Assembly: GCA_024635735.1 (NCBI GenBank)
Contig: JAGXII010000198.1
Coordinates: 1-12,030 of the forward strand
Reading direction: 5' to 3'
Source of the DNA: Christiangramia sp.
Lineage (GTDB): Bacteria > Bacteroidota > Bacteroidia > Flavobacteriales > Flavobacteriaceae
Length of the DNA: 12,030 nucleotides
Under the pieces are notes generated by a model. The model was not told the DNA's origin. It saw only the letters and a program-made list of their open reading frames with translations, and searched no databases. The position numbers were made by a program, and so were the translations under genes. The first letter of the stretch is position 1, and each line of letters starts with the position of its first letter. Shown one piece after another: positions 1-6,868 of this stretch.

Positions 1-1
1 G

Positions 2-595
2 ATCCCTAACAATAAACTATTGCTGGACCATCATCTGGATGGTGCAATTGAAGCGGAAGCAGATGCGATCTGTGATGGTGAAGATGTTTATATCATCGGG
101 ATCATGGAACATATTGAGCCTTGCGGAATCCACTCTGGAGACTCAAATGCCTTGCTGCCTCCATTTAACCTTGGAGACCTGGTGATGCAACAGATAAAGG
201 ATCACACCCGTAAGATCGCGCTGGCATTAAATACGGTAGGTCTTATTAATATCCAGTTTGCGATCAAAGATGATAAGGTTTATATCATTGAAGCAAACCC
301 GAGAGCTTCCAGAACAGTACCATTTATCGCAAAGGCATATAAAGAACCTTATGTGAATTATGCGACGAAAGTCATGCTTGGAGAAAAGAAGATCAAAGAC
401 TTCAAGTTTAACCCTCAACTGGAGGGGTATGCGATCAAGCAACCGGTTTTCTCCTTTAATAAATTCCAGAAAGTGAATAAGCAGTTAGGTCCGGAAATGA
501 AGAGTACCGGGGAAAGCATTCTGTTTATTGATAGCTTAAAAGACGATGAATTTTATGACCTGTACTCCAGAAGAAAAATGTACTTAAGTAAATAA
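2..595 (+). CDS. carB: Carbamoyl-phosphate synthase large subunit, C-terminal part (5' end outside window)
   Basis: The reading frame is open from the left edge (first full codon at position 2) and ends at TAA 593-595, giving about 197 C-terminal residues. The TTG at 20 is an internal Leu codon, not a start. CarB makes carbamoyl phosphate from ammonia (delivered by CarA from glutamine), bicarbonate and two ATP, for pyrimidine and arginine synthesis in the cytoplasm. Diagnostic stretches are GIMEHIEPCGIHSGDS, the ATP-grasp metal/nucleotide segment IIEANPRASRTVPF, and FNKF...LGPEMKSTGE at the end of the second synthetase half. The protein stops about 20 residues after that motif. It therefore lacks the C-terminal MGS-like allosteric domain (about 140 residues) that binds UMP and ornithine in E. 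coli CarB. I recall this short form as usual in Bacteroidetes, so it is probably native, not truncated. Confidence 0.96.
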   Translation: MPNNKLLLDHHLDGAIEAEADAICDGEDVYIIGIMEHIEPCGIHSGDSNALLPPFNLGDLVMQQIKDHTRKIALALNTVGLINIQFAIKDDKVYIIEANPRASRTVPFIAKAYKEPYVNYATKVMLGEKKIKDFKFNPQLEGYAIKQPVFSFNKFQKVNKQLGPEMKSTGESILFIDSLKDDEFYDLYSRRKMYLSK

Positions 596-612
596 TTAAG
601 ATAAATTCGAAT

Positions 613-650
613 AAAAAGTCATTTCAATCGAAATGACTTTTTATTTTTTA
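613..650 (+). terminator. Intrinsic terminator after carB
   Basis: AAAAAGTCATTT (613-624) pairs perfectly with AAATGACTTTTT (631-642), and C625-G630 can close the loop further around AATC. A T-rich run (TTTTTATTTTTTA) follows. It lies 18 nt after the carB stop, so it should end carB transcription before the DUF423 gene. Confidence 0.9.
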
Positions 651-663
651 AGTTAGTTTGAAT

Positions 664-1062
664 ATGAAGGAACTGATTTTAATAATAGGAGGTTTATATG
701 GAGGCTTAGCGGTTGTTTTTGGAGCATTTGGCGCACACGCCTTAAAGCGTTCTTTTAATGACGATCAGTTAAAAAGTTTTGAAACGGCTGTAAAATATCA
801 AATGTATCATGCCTTAATAATTATCATTTCGGGAATTACTTTTCCATTTTTGGAATCCCTTCAGGTAATTATGGCCTGGTGTTTTATAATGGGAGTATTT
901 CTGTTTTCCTTTAGTATTTATGCTTTAACGTGGAGTTCTTCGAGAGGTAGAAAGCTCAAATTTCTAGGTCCGGTAACACCGCTAGGAGGATTATTGCTGG
1001 TAATTGGGTGGATCCTTTTTACGATCAATGCAGCTTCAATAGCGCCTTTTCTCAATCCTTAA
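664..1062 (+). CDS. DUF423 family small membrane protein (YgdD-like)
   Basis: A 132-residue integral membrane protein with four hydrophobic segments, at about residues 3-24, 46-63, 66-90 and 102-125. Family signatures of DUF423 are visible: GAFGAHALK (20-28), F-ETAVKYQMYHAL (39-51), an LFSFSIYAL-type segment (80-88) and GPVTPLGG...GW (102-116). The biochemical function of this family is not established; it is widespread and predicted to sit in the inner membrane. ATG 664 is preferred because the hydrophobic N-terminus and GG motif follow directly; a TTG two codons upstream (658) is possible. The gene follows the carB terminator closely, so it presumably has its own promoter, but I could not identify a convincing one. 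Its stop overlaps the stop of the convergent lipoprotein gene by 4 nt. Confidence 0.92.
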   Translation: MKELILIIGGLYGGLAVVFGAFGAHALKRSFNDDQLKSFETAVKYQMYHALIIIISGITFPFLESLQVIMAWCFIMGVFLFSFSIYALTWSSSRGRKLKFLGPVTPLGGLLLVIGWILFTINAASIAPFLNP

Positions 1063-1529
1063 TATGTACAGGAAACTCGTTCAAGCAGTATATCTGTATT
1101 TAATTTTAAGGAGTTCCGGTTTTTAAATTCTGTTTTTTCTGACTTTTGGATAACAGGACCATATCCTTCAATGAGACCTGAATCTGTTTTTACGAAGAAA
1201 ATTTCTCGTATAGAGGAGGTGCCTTCAGCTTGAAAATTATAATCAGCAAACAAACTATCACCACTCATTTTTCCACGAAAAGTACCCTGATTACGGTCTT
1301 TTTGATAAAGCGAATAGGTAAGATCTCCCTGGACTTCGGCGCCATTTATTTTAAGCTTTAAAAAAATAGAGTCTTTATCCTGAATGTACTGGTAACATTC
1401 GATCTCTATTTTCGGAATTTCAACAATCTCAGCTGTTTCCGATTTTGTCTCCATAGCCTTTTTTTGCTGGTCTTTACACGCTGTAAAGCTCAAAAACAAA
1501 AGTGGCAGGATGAGAAGATTTCTTTTCAT
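1059..1529 (-). CDS. Small lipoprotein of unknown function
   Basis: 156 residues, ATG start at 1529. The N-terminus MKRNLLILPLLFLSFTAC is a clear signal peptidase II signal with Cys18 as the lipidated residue. The next residues are KDQQKK, not an acidic cluster, so a surface-export signal is not obvious and the protein may face the periplasm. The mature part has a Glu/Lys-rich linker, then a probably beta-rich domain containing LTYSLYQKDRNQGTFRGKM, GDSLFADYNFQAEG and REIFF...GLIEGYGPV. I recall similar short lipoproteins in other flavobacteria, but no function. It is the last gene of the six-gene run, 30 nt after the transporter stop. Its TAA is the reverse of the DUF423 TAA (shared TTAA at 1059-1062). 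Confidence 0.85.
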   Translation of the reverse strand: MKRNLLILPLLFLSFTACKDQQKKAMETKSETAEIVEIPKIEIECYQYIQDKDSIFLKLKINGAEVQGDLTYSLYQKDRNQGTFRGKMSGDSLFADYNFQAEGTSSIREIFFVKTDSGLIEGYGPVIQKSEKTEFKNRNSLKLNTDILLERVSCTY

Positions 1530-1559
1530 GAGGAAATAAACTTACCAAAAAACTATTTA

Positions 1560-2510
1560 TTATTCTATAATTCTTTTACGATATTTTTCAGCATACCAGG
1601 CTATAAGAATAAGCTGCAAAGAGTGATACATCATAATAGGCAGAAGTAAAAGGCCTGAATTTGCTGAATTTCCAAAAATCACCCTTAGCATAACGGTGCC
1701 GTGAACCAGGGACTTTTTTGTTCCGCAGAACTGAGCGGTGATCCTGTCTTCTATTTTTAATCCTATTTGTTTGCAGAAAATTGTAAGACCAAAATATATA
1801 ATAAAGAATATCGCTACGACGAGGCCGGTTAATTTTACAATTCCAATTAAGGCTATTGAATTAAAAATATTGGAGGTAAAAGAATCGCTAAAACTGGAGT
1901 AAATAATTAGAATAATTATGCTCTTGTCAAATAGACTAATCTGTTTGCTGTGCTTTCTCGCGTAATCACCAAATAATTTTTGAAGTAATAATCCAATGGA
2001 CAGGGGAAGCACAATTTGAAGAAAGAGTTTTTCCAGAACGATCAAAAAATCGAAATCGGCAGTTTTCCCCAGAATGAATCCCAGCCATAAAGGCGTGGCG
2101 AAAATCCCTATTAGGCCCGAAAGACTGGCATTGAAAATTGCCGCGGGAACATTTCCTCTGGCAAGCGAGACCATCACCACCGATGATGAAACCGTGGAGG
2201 GTAAAGTTCCAAAGAAGAATAGGGCTATCCAAAGTTCAGATTTTATTCCCTCTTCAAAAATTGGCATTGTGGCCAGGCAGAGTAAAGGGAATACGATAAA
2301 AGTAGTGATATGGATGATGATATGAATCCTGTAATTCAAAACACCTGCCTTGAATTCAGCCGGCGATAATTTAAGGCCGTAGAAAAGAAAAATTAATCCA
2401 ATTCCAATATCGGTAATTGTTTTTAAAGGCAGTAATTCTGTGCCTTCAGGGAAAATATAACCTATCCCTATGGCAATGAATATTGCTAATATGAAGCCGT
2501 TAAACTTCAA
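1560..2510 (-). CDS. SBF-like transporter (bile acid:sodium symporter family, PF13593 type)
   Basis: 316 residues, very hydrophobic, with about 9-10 predicted membrane helices. The sequence matches the SBF-like (YfeH-type) branch of the bile acid/Na+ symporter superfamily: GIGLIFLFYGLKLSP (36-50), LPSTVSSSVVMVSLARGN (103-120) with AAIFNASLSGLIGIFATP just after (123-140), and FCGTKKSLVHG (261-271). Family members are inner-membrane secondary transporters; the substrate here cannot be told from sequence, and bile acids are unlikely in a free-living bacterium. The start is TTG (2510-2508), sharing the tetranucleotide TTGA with the upstream thioesterase stop. No ATG or GTG exists near the N-terminus and helix 1 begins immediately, so this TTG is the only plausible start and suggests translational coupling. 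Confidence 0.92.
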   Translation of the reverse strand: MKFNGFILAIFIAIGIGYIFPEGTELLPLKTITDIGIGLIFLFYGLKLSPAEFKAGVLNYRIHIIIHITTFIVFPLLCLATMPIFEEGIKSELWIALFFFGTLPSTVSSSVVMVSLARGNVPAAIFNASLSGLIGIFATPLWLGFILGKTADFDFLIVLEKLFLQIVLPLSIGLLLQKLFGDYARKHSKQISLFDKSIIILIIYSSFSDSFTSNIFNSIALIGIVKLTGLVVAIFFIIYFGLTIFCKQIGLKIEDRITAQFCGTKKSLVHGTVMLRVIFGNSANSGLLLLPIMMYHSLQLILIAWYAEKYRKRIIE

Positions 2511-3058
2511 GAATCAAGCTGAATTTTTGCTTTGTGATCCTCCAGAATATGAAGGTATTGTTCCGAAGAAAAATCGGTTTCATGGAATTCCTGGATCCTA
2601 TGTTTCTTCATTTTACGCCGCTTGATACTTTTAGCAAAACGGCGAATTTCGTTTTTATTTTTTAGAATTAGGCCGGGCACCTCAATGGCATTGCCTTCCT
2701 GATCCTTAGCTACCATGGTGAAATAAGAAGAATTACAATGTTTTTTATCGCCGTTCTGAATATTTTCGGCCTCCACACGTATACCAATTACCATTGAACT
2801 ATGGCCTACATAATTAACCGAAGCTTTCATGGTAACCAGTTCGCCAATCTCTATTGGTTTAAGGAAATCCACGGTATCTACGCTCGCGGTTACGCAATAA
2901 GCCCTGGAATGCTTGGACGCACAGGCAAATGCGATCTGGTCCAGAAGCGATAAAATATAACCACCATGAATTTTTCCATTAAAATTTGAATGGGAGGGAA
3001 GCATTAATTCTGAAATATCTACCTGGCTGTCTTCTACTTTTTTATAATCTGTTTGCAT
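2507..3058 (-). CDS. Hotdog-fold acyl-CoA thioesterase (YciA/BACH type)
   Basis: 183 residues from ATG 3058. It is predicted to hydrolyse acyl-CoA to free acid and CoA in the cytoplasm. The single hotdog domain spans about residues 10-130. The signature LPSHSNFNGKIHGGYILSLLD contains Asn25 and Asp40, which align with the catalytic Asn/Asp pair of Acot7/YciA-type enzymes. VTASVDTVDFLKPIEIGE and VNYVGHSSM are the usual hotdog strand motifs. A lysine/arginine-rich C-terminal tail of about 50 residues (including RRFAKSIKRRKMKKHR) extends beyond the domain, as in many Bacteroidetes members. It starts 2 nt after the stop of the small membrane protein gene and overlaps the transporter start by 4 nt, so all are very likely co-transcribed. 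Chain-length preference cannot be read from the sequence. Confidence 0.93.
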   Translation of the reverse strand: MQTDYKKVEDSQVDISELMLPSHSNFNGKIHGGYILSLLDQIAFACASKHSRAYCVTASVDTVDFLKPIEIGELVTMKASVNYVGHSSMVIGIRVEAENIQNGDKKHCNSSYFTMVAKDQEGNAIEVPGLILKNKNEIRRFAKSIKRRKMKKHRIQEFHETDFSSEQYLHILEDHKAKIQLDS

Positions 3059-3060
3059 GG

Positions 3061-3426
3061 CTATTTTCTAAAATGCGGACTTTCGGATTTTTCGACTTCT
3101 GTGATAAAATATTTGGTGTCTCCCCAGAAAAAGAAAGTATCAAAACGCTCCACATAGGTAAGGCGCACATAATTTCCTTCGTATTCCTGTAATTTTTTGA
3201 TCACGTCATTATTTTGATCGAGTACTGAAAACTCGAATATCTGTGCTCCGCTAATTCCCTGGCTTATTTCACCTTCCCAGGTCTTTGAAATTACTCCTTT
3301 TTTACTGAATTTTATGAGTTCACCGCTTCTGGTACCTTCACTATAAGGCACAAAATAGATAAAGGCATAATAGAGCAACCAAAGTATAAAAATCCCTCCA
3401 AGGATATATAGTAGCGTTTTTTTCAT
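3061..3426 (-). CDS. Small one-helix membrane protein, conserved in flavobacteria, function unknown
   Basis: 121 residues from ATG 3426. One N-terminal hydrophobic helix (about residues 4-27) is followed by a soluble part, probably periplasmic. The conserved-looking segment runs from PYSEGTRSGELIKFSKKG through TWEGEISQGISGAQIFEFSV to YVRLTYVERFDTFFFWGDT-KYFITEV. I recall relatives in many flavobacterial genomes, some labelled '6-phosphogluconate dehydrogenase'. That label cannot be right for a 121-residue protein with no Rossmann fold. There is a 1-nt gap to the upstream serine hydrolase stop and a 2-nt gap to the downstream thioesterase start, so it belongs to the same transcript. I can assign no function. 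Confidence 0.88.
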   Translation of the reverse strand: MKKTLLYILGGIFILWLLYYAFIYFVPYSEGTRSGELIKFSKKGVISKTWEGEISQGISGAQIFEFSVLDQNNDVIKKLQEYEGNYVRLTYVERFDTFFFWGDTKYFITEVEKSESPHFRK

Positions 3427-3427
3427 T

Positions 3428-4570
3428 TTAAATGTTTTTGTAAACCAGATTAAGAAAATCTTCTAATTTCGAAGGTTCCAGCCAGCGCATAACGATCACC
3501 ATATTGTTTTTTTGATCAACTATGATAAAATTACCTCCAAAACCAGCGGCGTAAAAAATATTGGAATCAATAATCTCCATATTTCGGTCGCCTTCTGAAT
3601 TCAGCCACCACATATATCCGTAATTGGGATTAGGAGCAGAGGGCTGCATGGCTTCCGTAATAAGTTTTTTTGAAATCAGTGTTTTGCCATTCCACTTTCC
3701 GTTGTTCATAAAAAGAAGACCGAATCTGGCCATGTCTTCAGTATTTATAAACATTCCGCCACCTGAATGCCCGCCGCCGCTAACAGATTGCATTTTAAGA
3801 CCGTCTATTGTTGTCCAGGAATTTTCATACCCATACCAACTCCAGCTTTGAGAAGCATGGATAGGGTCCATTATATTCTCTTTGAGTACTTTCGGCAATG
3901 GATTTCTGAAAACATTTAAAAGCGAATAAGCTAAAACGTTCACCCGTACATCATTGTATTTGAAAAAAGTTCCCGGTTCGTGTAACTTTCTGGATCTCCA
4001 ATCATCTATTGTTTGATCTTGTGGAGGCCTGTCGGCCCAGTCGAAACCACCCCAAAGTTGCCCGCTCCAGTCAGAATTCTGTTGAAGTAAATTTTTCCAG
4101 GTGATCTTTGAATTATGTTCCCCTTCAAAAGTGTCGTCCCAGACATAATTCACCACTGGCTCATCAAAACCGGTAATTAAATTCCAGTCCCTCGCTATAA
4201 GAGCAGTGGTGGAAAGAAAGCTTTTGGTAACACTAAAGGTCATATCAACCCTTTTGGTATCGCCCCATTTCGCGATAATATAACCATCTTTTAATATCAT
4301 TCCCGCAGGACCACCTCTTCGTTTTGTGGGGCCAAGTATTGAATGATATGGTTCCTGCTGAAAACCTTTTAAAATGGCCTGTCTCAAATCCCTCGATTCC
4401 GAATATTCATTGGATTTAGCAAATTCAACTGCTTCAGAAAAATTCAAATCATACTCTGAAGCTGCTTTTTCCTGCCATTCCCCGGCAGGAGGGAAATAAA
4501 TTTCCTGAGCGTTTAGCCCGTAAATAAAAAAAAGTAAGAATAAGGTGCTTAAAAAAGTAGTGTTTTTCAT
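3428..4570 (-). CDS. Secreted serine hydrolase of the beta-lactamase (class C/PBP-like) superfamily
   Basis: 380 residues from ATG 4570. A signal peptide (MKNTTFLSTLFLLFFIYGLNA, cleavage near residue 21) points to export to the periplasm or beyond. The Beta-lactamase (PF00144) fold spans about residues 85-375. The nucleophile motif SVTK is at 113-116 (Ser113, Lys116). The second motif is YND at 205-207 (YxN position). The third motif is AGFGGN at 342-347, in place of the KTG/HxG of true beta-lactamases. YGYMWW (317-322) is typical of this family. Likely activities are esterase, amidase or D-aminopeptidase-like on unknown substrates; there is no reason to call it an antibiotic-resistance enzyme. 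Its ATG overlaps the rmuC TGA (ATGA), implying coupled translation. Confidence 0.92.
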   Translation of the reverse strand: MKNTTFLSTLFLLFFIYGLNAQEIYFPPAGEWQEKAASEYDLNFSEAVEFAKSNEYSESRDLRQAILKGFQQEPYHSILGPTKRRGGPAGMILKDGYIIAKWGDTKRVDMTFSVTKSFLSTTALIARDWNLITGFDEPVVNYVWDDTFEGEHNSKITWKNLLQQNSDWSGQLWGGFDWADRPPQDQTIDDWRSRKLHEPGTFFKYNDVRVNVLAYSLLNVFRNPLPKVLKENIMDPIHASQSWSWYGYENSWTTIDGLKMQSVSGGGHSGGGMFINTEDMARFGLLFMNNGKWNGKTLISKKLITEAMQPSAPNPNYGYMWWLNSEGDRNMEIIDSNIFYAAGFGGNFIIVDQKNNMVIVMRWLEPSKLEDFLNLVYKNI

Positions 4571-6000
4571 CTAAGGTTTAGAGTTTCGTTTTCTGATTCT
4601 TCCTGTACTTCGTCTTCATCCAGATCTTCAGCGCGATTAAGTAATTTCTGGTCGAGCTGTTTACTAGCTTTAGCCCCAAGTTTTTTGAGTTTTTCTACTC
4701 TTCTTATGAGATTTCCTTTGCCGGTCAACTTTTTCATTGCTCCCTCATAAGAATTCTGAACAGTCCCTATCTGTCTTCCTATTTTCAATAATTCATCGGT
4801 GAGATTGGTGAACGAATCGTATAAAGCACCAGCCTGTGTAGCGATCTGAATCGCATTCTGCTTTTGCTTCTCATTCTGCCACATACTGTCGATGGTTTTT
4901 AAAACCGCAAGCAGCGTGGTAGGTGTTACAATGATGATATTTTTTTCAAAGGCATCACTATATAGACCCGGATATTCGTTGGAGGCAATAGCGAAAGCCG
5001 ATTCTATTGGAATAAAAAGCAGCACAAAATCAGGGCTTTCCATTTGATAAAGCGAATGGTAATTCTTATTTCCCAATTCGTTAACCCTGTTTCTAACCGA
5101 AATAAGATGATTTTTTAAATGTACTTTTTTGTTATCCTCATCGGATTCGTTAATGTAGCGCTCGTAGGCATTCAATGAAACTTTTGAATCCACCACCATT
5201 TTTTTATCGCCTGGTAAATGGATGATTACATCGGGCATTACTCTTTTGCCTTCCTCAGTATTAAAGCTCTGCTGAACAAAATATTCACTGTCTTTCTGGA
5301 GTCCGCTTCGTTCCAGAACTCTTTCAAGCACCATTTCACCCCAGTTACCCTGCATTTTGGTGTCACCTTTCAGGGCTTTTGTAAGGTTGTTGGCATCTTC
5401 GCTAATTTTGAGACTCTGTTCGTTTAGGAATTTTAATTTTTCTCCCAGCTCCGCATGTCTTTTTACCGATTCTGAATCGCTCTTATTTACTTTTTCTTCA
5501 AATTCTTTGATCTTTTTTTGAAGAGGATCCAGTATACCTTCGATATTCTGTTTATTGAGGTTGGTGAATTTTTCCGATTTCTGATCGAGAATTTTATTGG
5601 CAAGATTTTCAAATTCCTTGGTGAATTTTTCCTGTATCTTTTCTACTTCGGCTTTTTGCTCTTCATTTTTTTGCTGAAGATTTTCGAATTCTGAAATCTT
5701 ACGGGTTAGTTCAAGGCTTATATGATCCTTCTCTTTTCTGATTTCTTCCCGCTCTCTTTCAATCTTTTCAATATCAGAATTAGCTTCATTTTTATATTGC
5801 TGAAGCTCTAATTTGTGATTTTCTAAATCACTGTCCATTTGTTTTTTAAGTTCTTCTATTTGTACTGATAGTTGATCATTTCTTTCTTCAAGTCTGCCGG
5901 TCTCATTTTTAGACTTTAAACCCGATATGAGTTTGCCTATATAAATTCCGATTCCTAAGGCAACTATAAAAATTAAAGTAATGAAAAGATAATCGTTCAT
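4567..6000 (-). CDS. rmuC: DNA recombination protein RmuC homologue
   Basis: 477 residues from ATG 6000. RmuC proteins limit recombination at inverted repeats and are predicted nucleases of the restriction-endonuclease-like fold. An N-terminal membrane anchor (about residues 4-24) is followed by a long charged coiled coil (about 28-200, rich in Glu/Lys/Gln). The RmuC domain covers about 200-440. It includes GNWGEMVLERVLERSGL (218-234) and a PD-(D/E)xK-like arrangement, with Pro256-Asp257 and then Asp271-Ser-Lys273. FVLLFIPIESAFAIA (325-339) and IIIVTPTTLLAVLKTI (355-370) are further core segments. An acidic tail ends the protein. It is the first gene of the leftward six-gene run and is preceded by a 76-nt intergenic gap with a promoter motif. 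Confidence 0.95.
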   Translation of the reverse strand: MNDYLFITLIFIVALGIGIYIGKLISGLKSKNETGRLEERNDQLSVQIEELKKQMDSDLENHKLELQQYKNEANSDIEKIEREREEIRKEKDHISLELTRKISEFENLQQKNEEQKAEVEKIQEKFTKEFENLANKILDQKSEKFTNLNKQNIEGILDPLQKKIKEFEEKVNKSDSESVKRHAELGEKLKFLNEQSLKISEDANNLTKALKGDTKMQGNWGEMVLERVLERSGLQKDSEYFVQQSFNTEEGKRVMPDVIIHLPGDKKMVVDSKVSLNAYERYINESDEDNKKVHLKNHLISVRNRVNELGNKNYHSLYQMESPDFVLLFIPIESAFAIASNEYPGLYSDAFEKNIIIVTPTTLLAVLKTIDSMWQNEKQKQNAIQIATQAGALYDSFTNLTDELLKIGRQIGTVQNSYEGAMKKLTGKGNLIRRVEKLKKLGAKASKQLDQKLLNRAEDLDEDEVQEESENETLNLR

Positions 6001-6017
6001 GAAATTGGCGGTTTTTC

Positions 6018-6025
6018 CAAAGATA
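6018..6025 (-). promoter_or_regulatory. Candidate Bacteroidetes -7 promoter element for the rmuC operon
   Basis: On the minus strand this reads TATCTTTG, an exact match to the Bacteroidetes TAnnTTTG -7 consensus. It lies 18 nt upstream of the rmuC ATG, in the only sizeable gap (6001-6076) between the ABC ATPase gene and rmuC. I could not find a convincing -33 TTTG at the usual spacing. Transcription would start roughly 5-8 nt downstream, leaving a very short leader. Confidence 0.55.
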
Positions 6026-6076
6026 CTTATTTAAGAATTTTATAGAAGGGCCCGCGTGAAAATTTGAGATTCTTTC

Positions 6077-6868
6077 CTATTTTATTTTAAAACTGGAAGA
6101 TTCCTTGTCAAAATAAATAAGATGGCTGGGGAAAAGATCATTAAACGCTTCTGAACTGATAAGATCTGATGGTTTTCCAAAAATGGCCTTTTTGTCCTTT
6201 AAGATAAGGAGTTTATCACAGAGCTGCAGGGCCAGGTTTATTTCGTGAGAAGCGAAAAGGATCGCTTTATTTGTTTCTCGGCTAAGTTGTTGCAACAATT
6301 TCAACACATAAGCCTTATGATAAAGATCAAGGTGAGTGGTGGGTTCGTCCAGAATAATTAGTGAAGTATCCTGAGCTAAGGCCCGGGCGATAAGTACTTT
6401 TTGAAACTGGCCATCACTTAGTTCATGACATTTTTTATCTTTTATCTCCTCAATATTTACAAGCTGAATTGCATGCATTATTTTTTTGAGGTCATTTTTA
6501 GTAAGTCTTCCTATCCAGTTCGTATAGGGCTGTCGTCCAAGAGCAACAAGTTCTATAACGCTTAGATTCTTAGATAAGGTTTGTTCTGTGAGTACTAAAC
6601 TTATCTTCTTCGCAAGTTCTGAAGGATCGGTTTTAGAAAGTTTATTATTAGATATAAACACCTCACCTTCAATAATATGGTTTATTCCACTTAAAGTTTT
6701 TAGTAAGGTTGATTTACCGGCGCCATTAATCCCGATTACAGCGATTAATTCTCCTTCTTTTATTTCCATATCAATTTCTGAAGCGACGATCTGAACCTCC
6801 TTTTTCTTCCGGTAACCTATACTGAGGTTAGCGGTTTTAAGGACAATATTTGAAGTTTTTGCGCTCAC
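6077..6868 (-). CDS. btuD: ABC importer ATPase (FecE/BtuD family), probably cobalamin uptake
   Basis: 263 residues. It powers import by the adjacent permease at the inner membrane. Visible motifs are Walker A GINGAGKST (46-54), Q-loop Gln96 in LTEQ, signature LSDGQ (150-154, Asp in place of the first Gly), Walker B LIILDEP (170-176), the D-loop region HLD (179-181) and switch His208 (SHE). GRQPYTNW is typical of the iron-siderophore/B12 branch. The start is GTG at 6868-6866, directly abutting the permease stop (TAAGTG); no ATG is available before Met34, which is already inside the fold. Substrate is inferred from the neighbouring riboswitch/btuB/btuG genes. A siderophore or heme importer would look alike, so the symbol is provisional. 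Confidence 0.88.
   Translation of the reverse strand: MSAKTSNIVLKTANLSIGYRKKKEVQIVASEIDMEIKEGELIAVIGINGAGKSTLLKTLSGINHIIEGEVFISNNKLSKTDPSELAKKISLVLTEQTLSKNLSVIELVALGRQPYTNWIGRLTKNDLKKIMHAIQLVNIEEIKDKKCHELSDGQFQKVLIARALAQDTSLIILDEPTTHLDLYHKAYVLKLLQQLSRETNKAILFASHEINLALQLCDKLLILKDKKAIFGKPSDLISSEAFNDLFPSHLIYFDKESSSFKIK

Noticed and set aside
651..663. Promoter -7 element for the DUF423 gene (AGTTAGTTTG)
   Set aside because: The spacing within TA-G-TTTG is one base short of TAnnTTTG, and the motif nearly touches the ATG; not convincing.
1464..1649. Plus-strand open frame of 61 codons
   Set aside because: It spans the lipoprotein start and the transporter 3' end in antisense; no supporting features.
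2074..2325. Plus-strand open frame of 83 codons
   Set aside because: It is antisense to transmembrane parts of the SBF-like transporter; no start context or family resemblance.
6030..6076. Intrinsic terminator after the btuD-like gene
   Set aside because: Only a weak stem is possible (ATAGGA with TTCTAT on the minus strand) and there is no following U tract in the right place.
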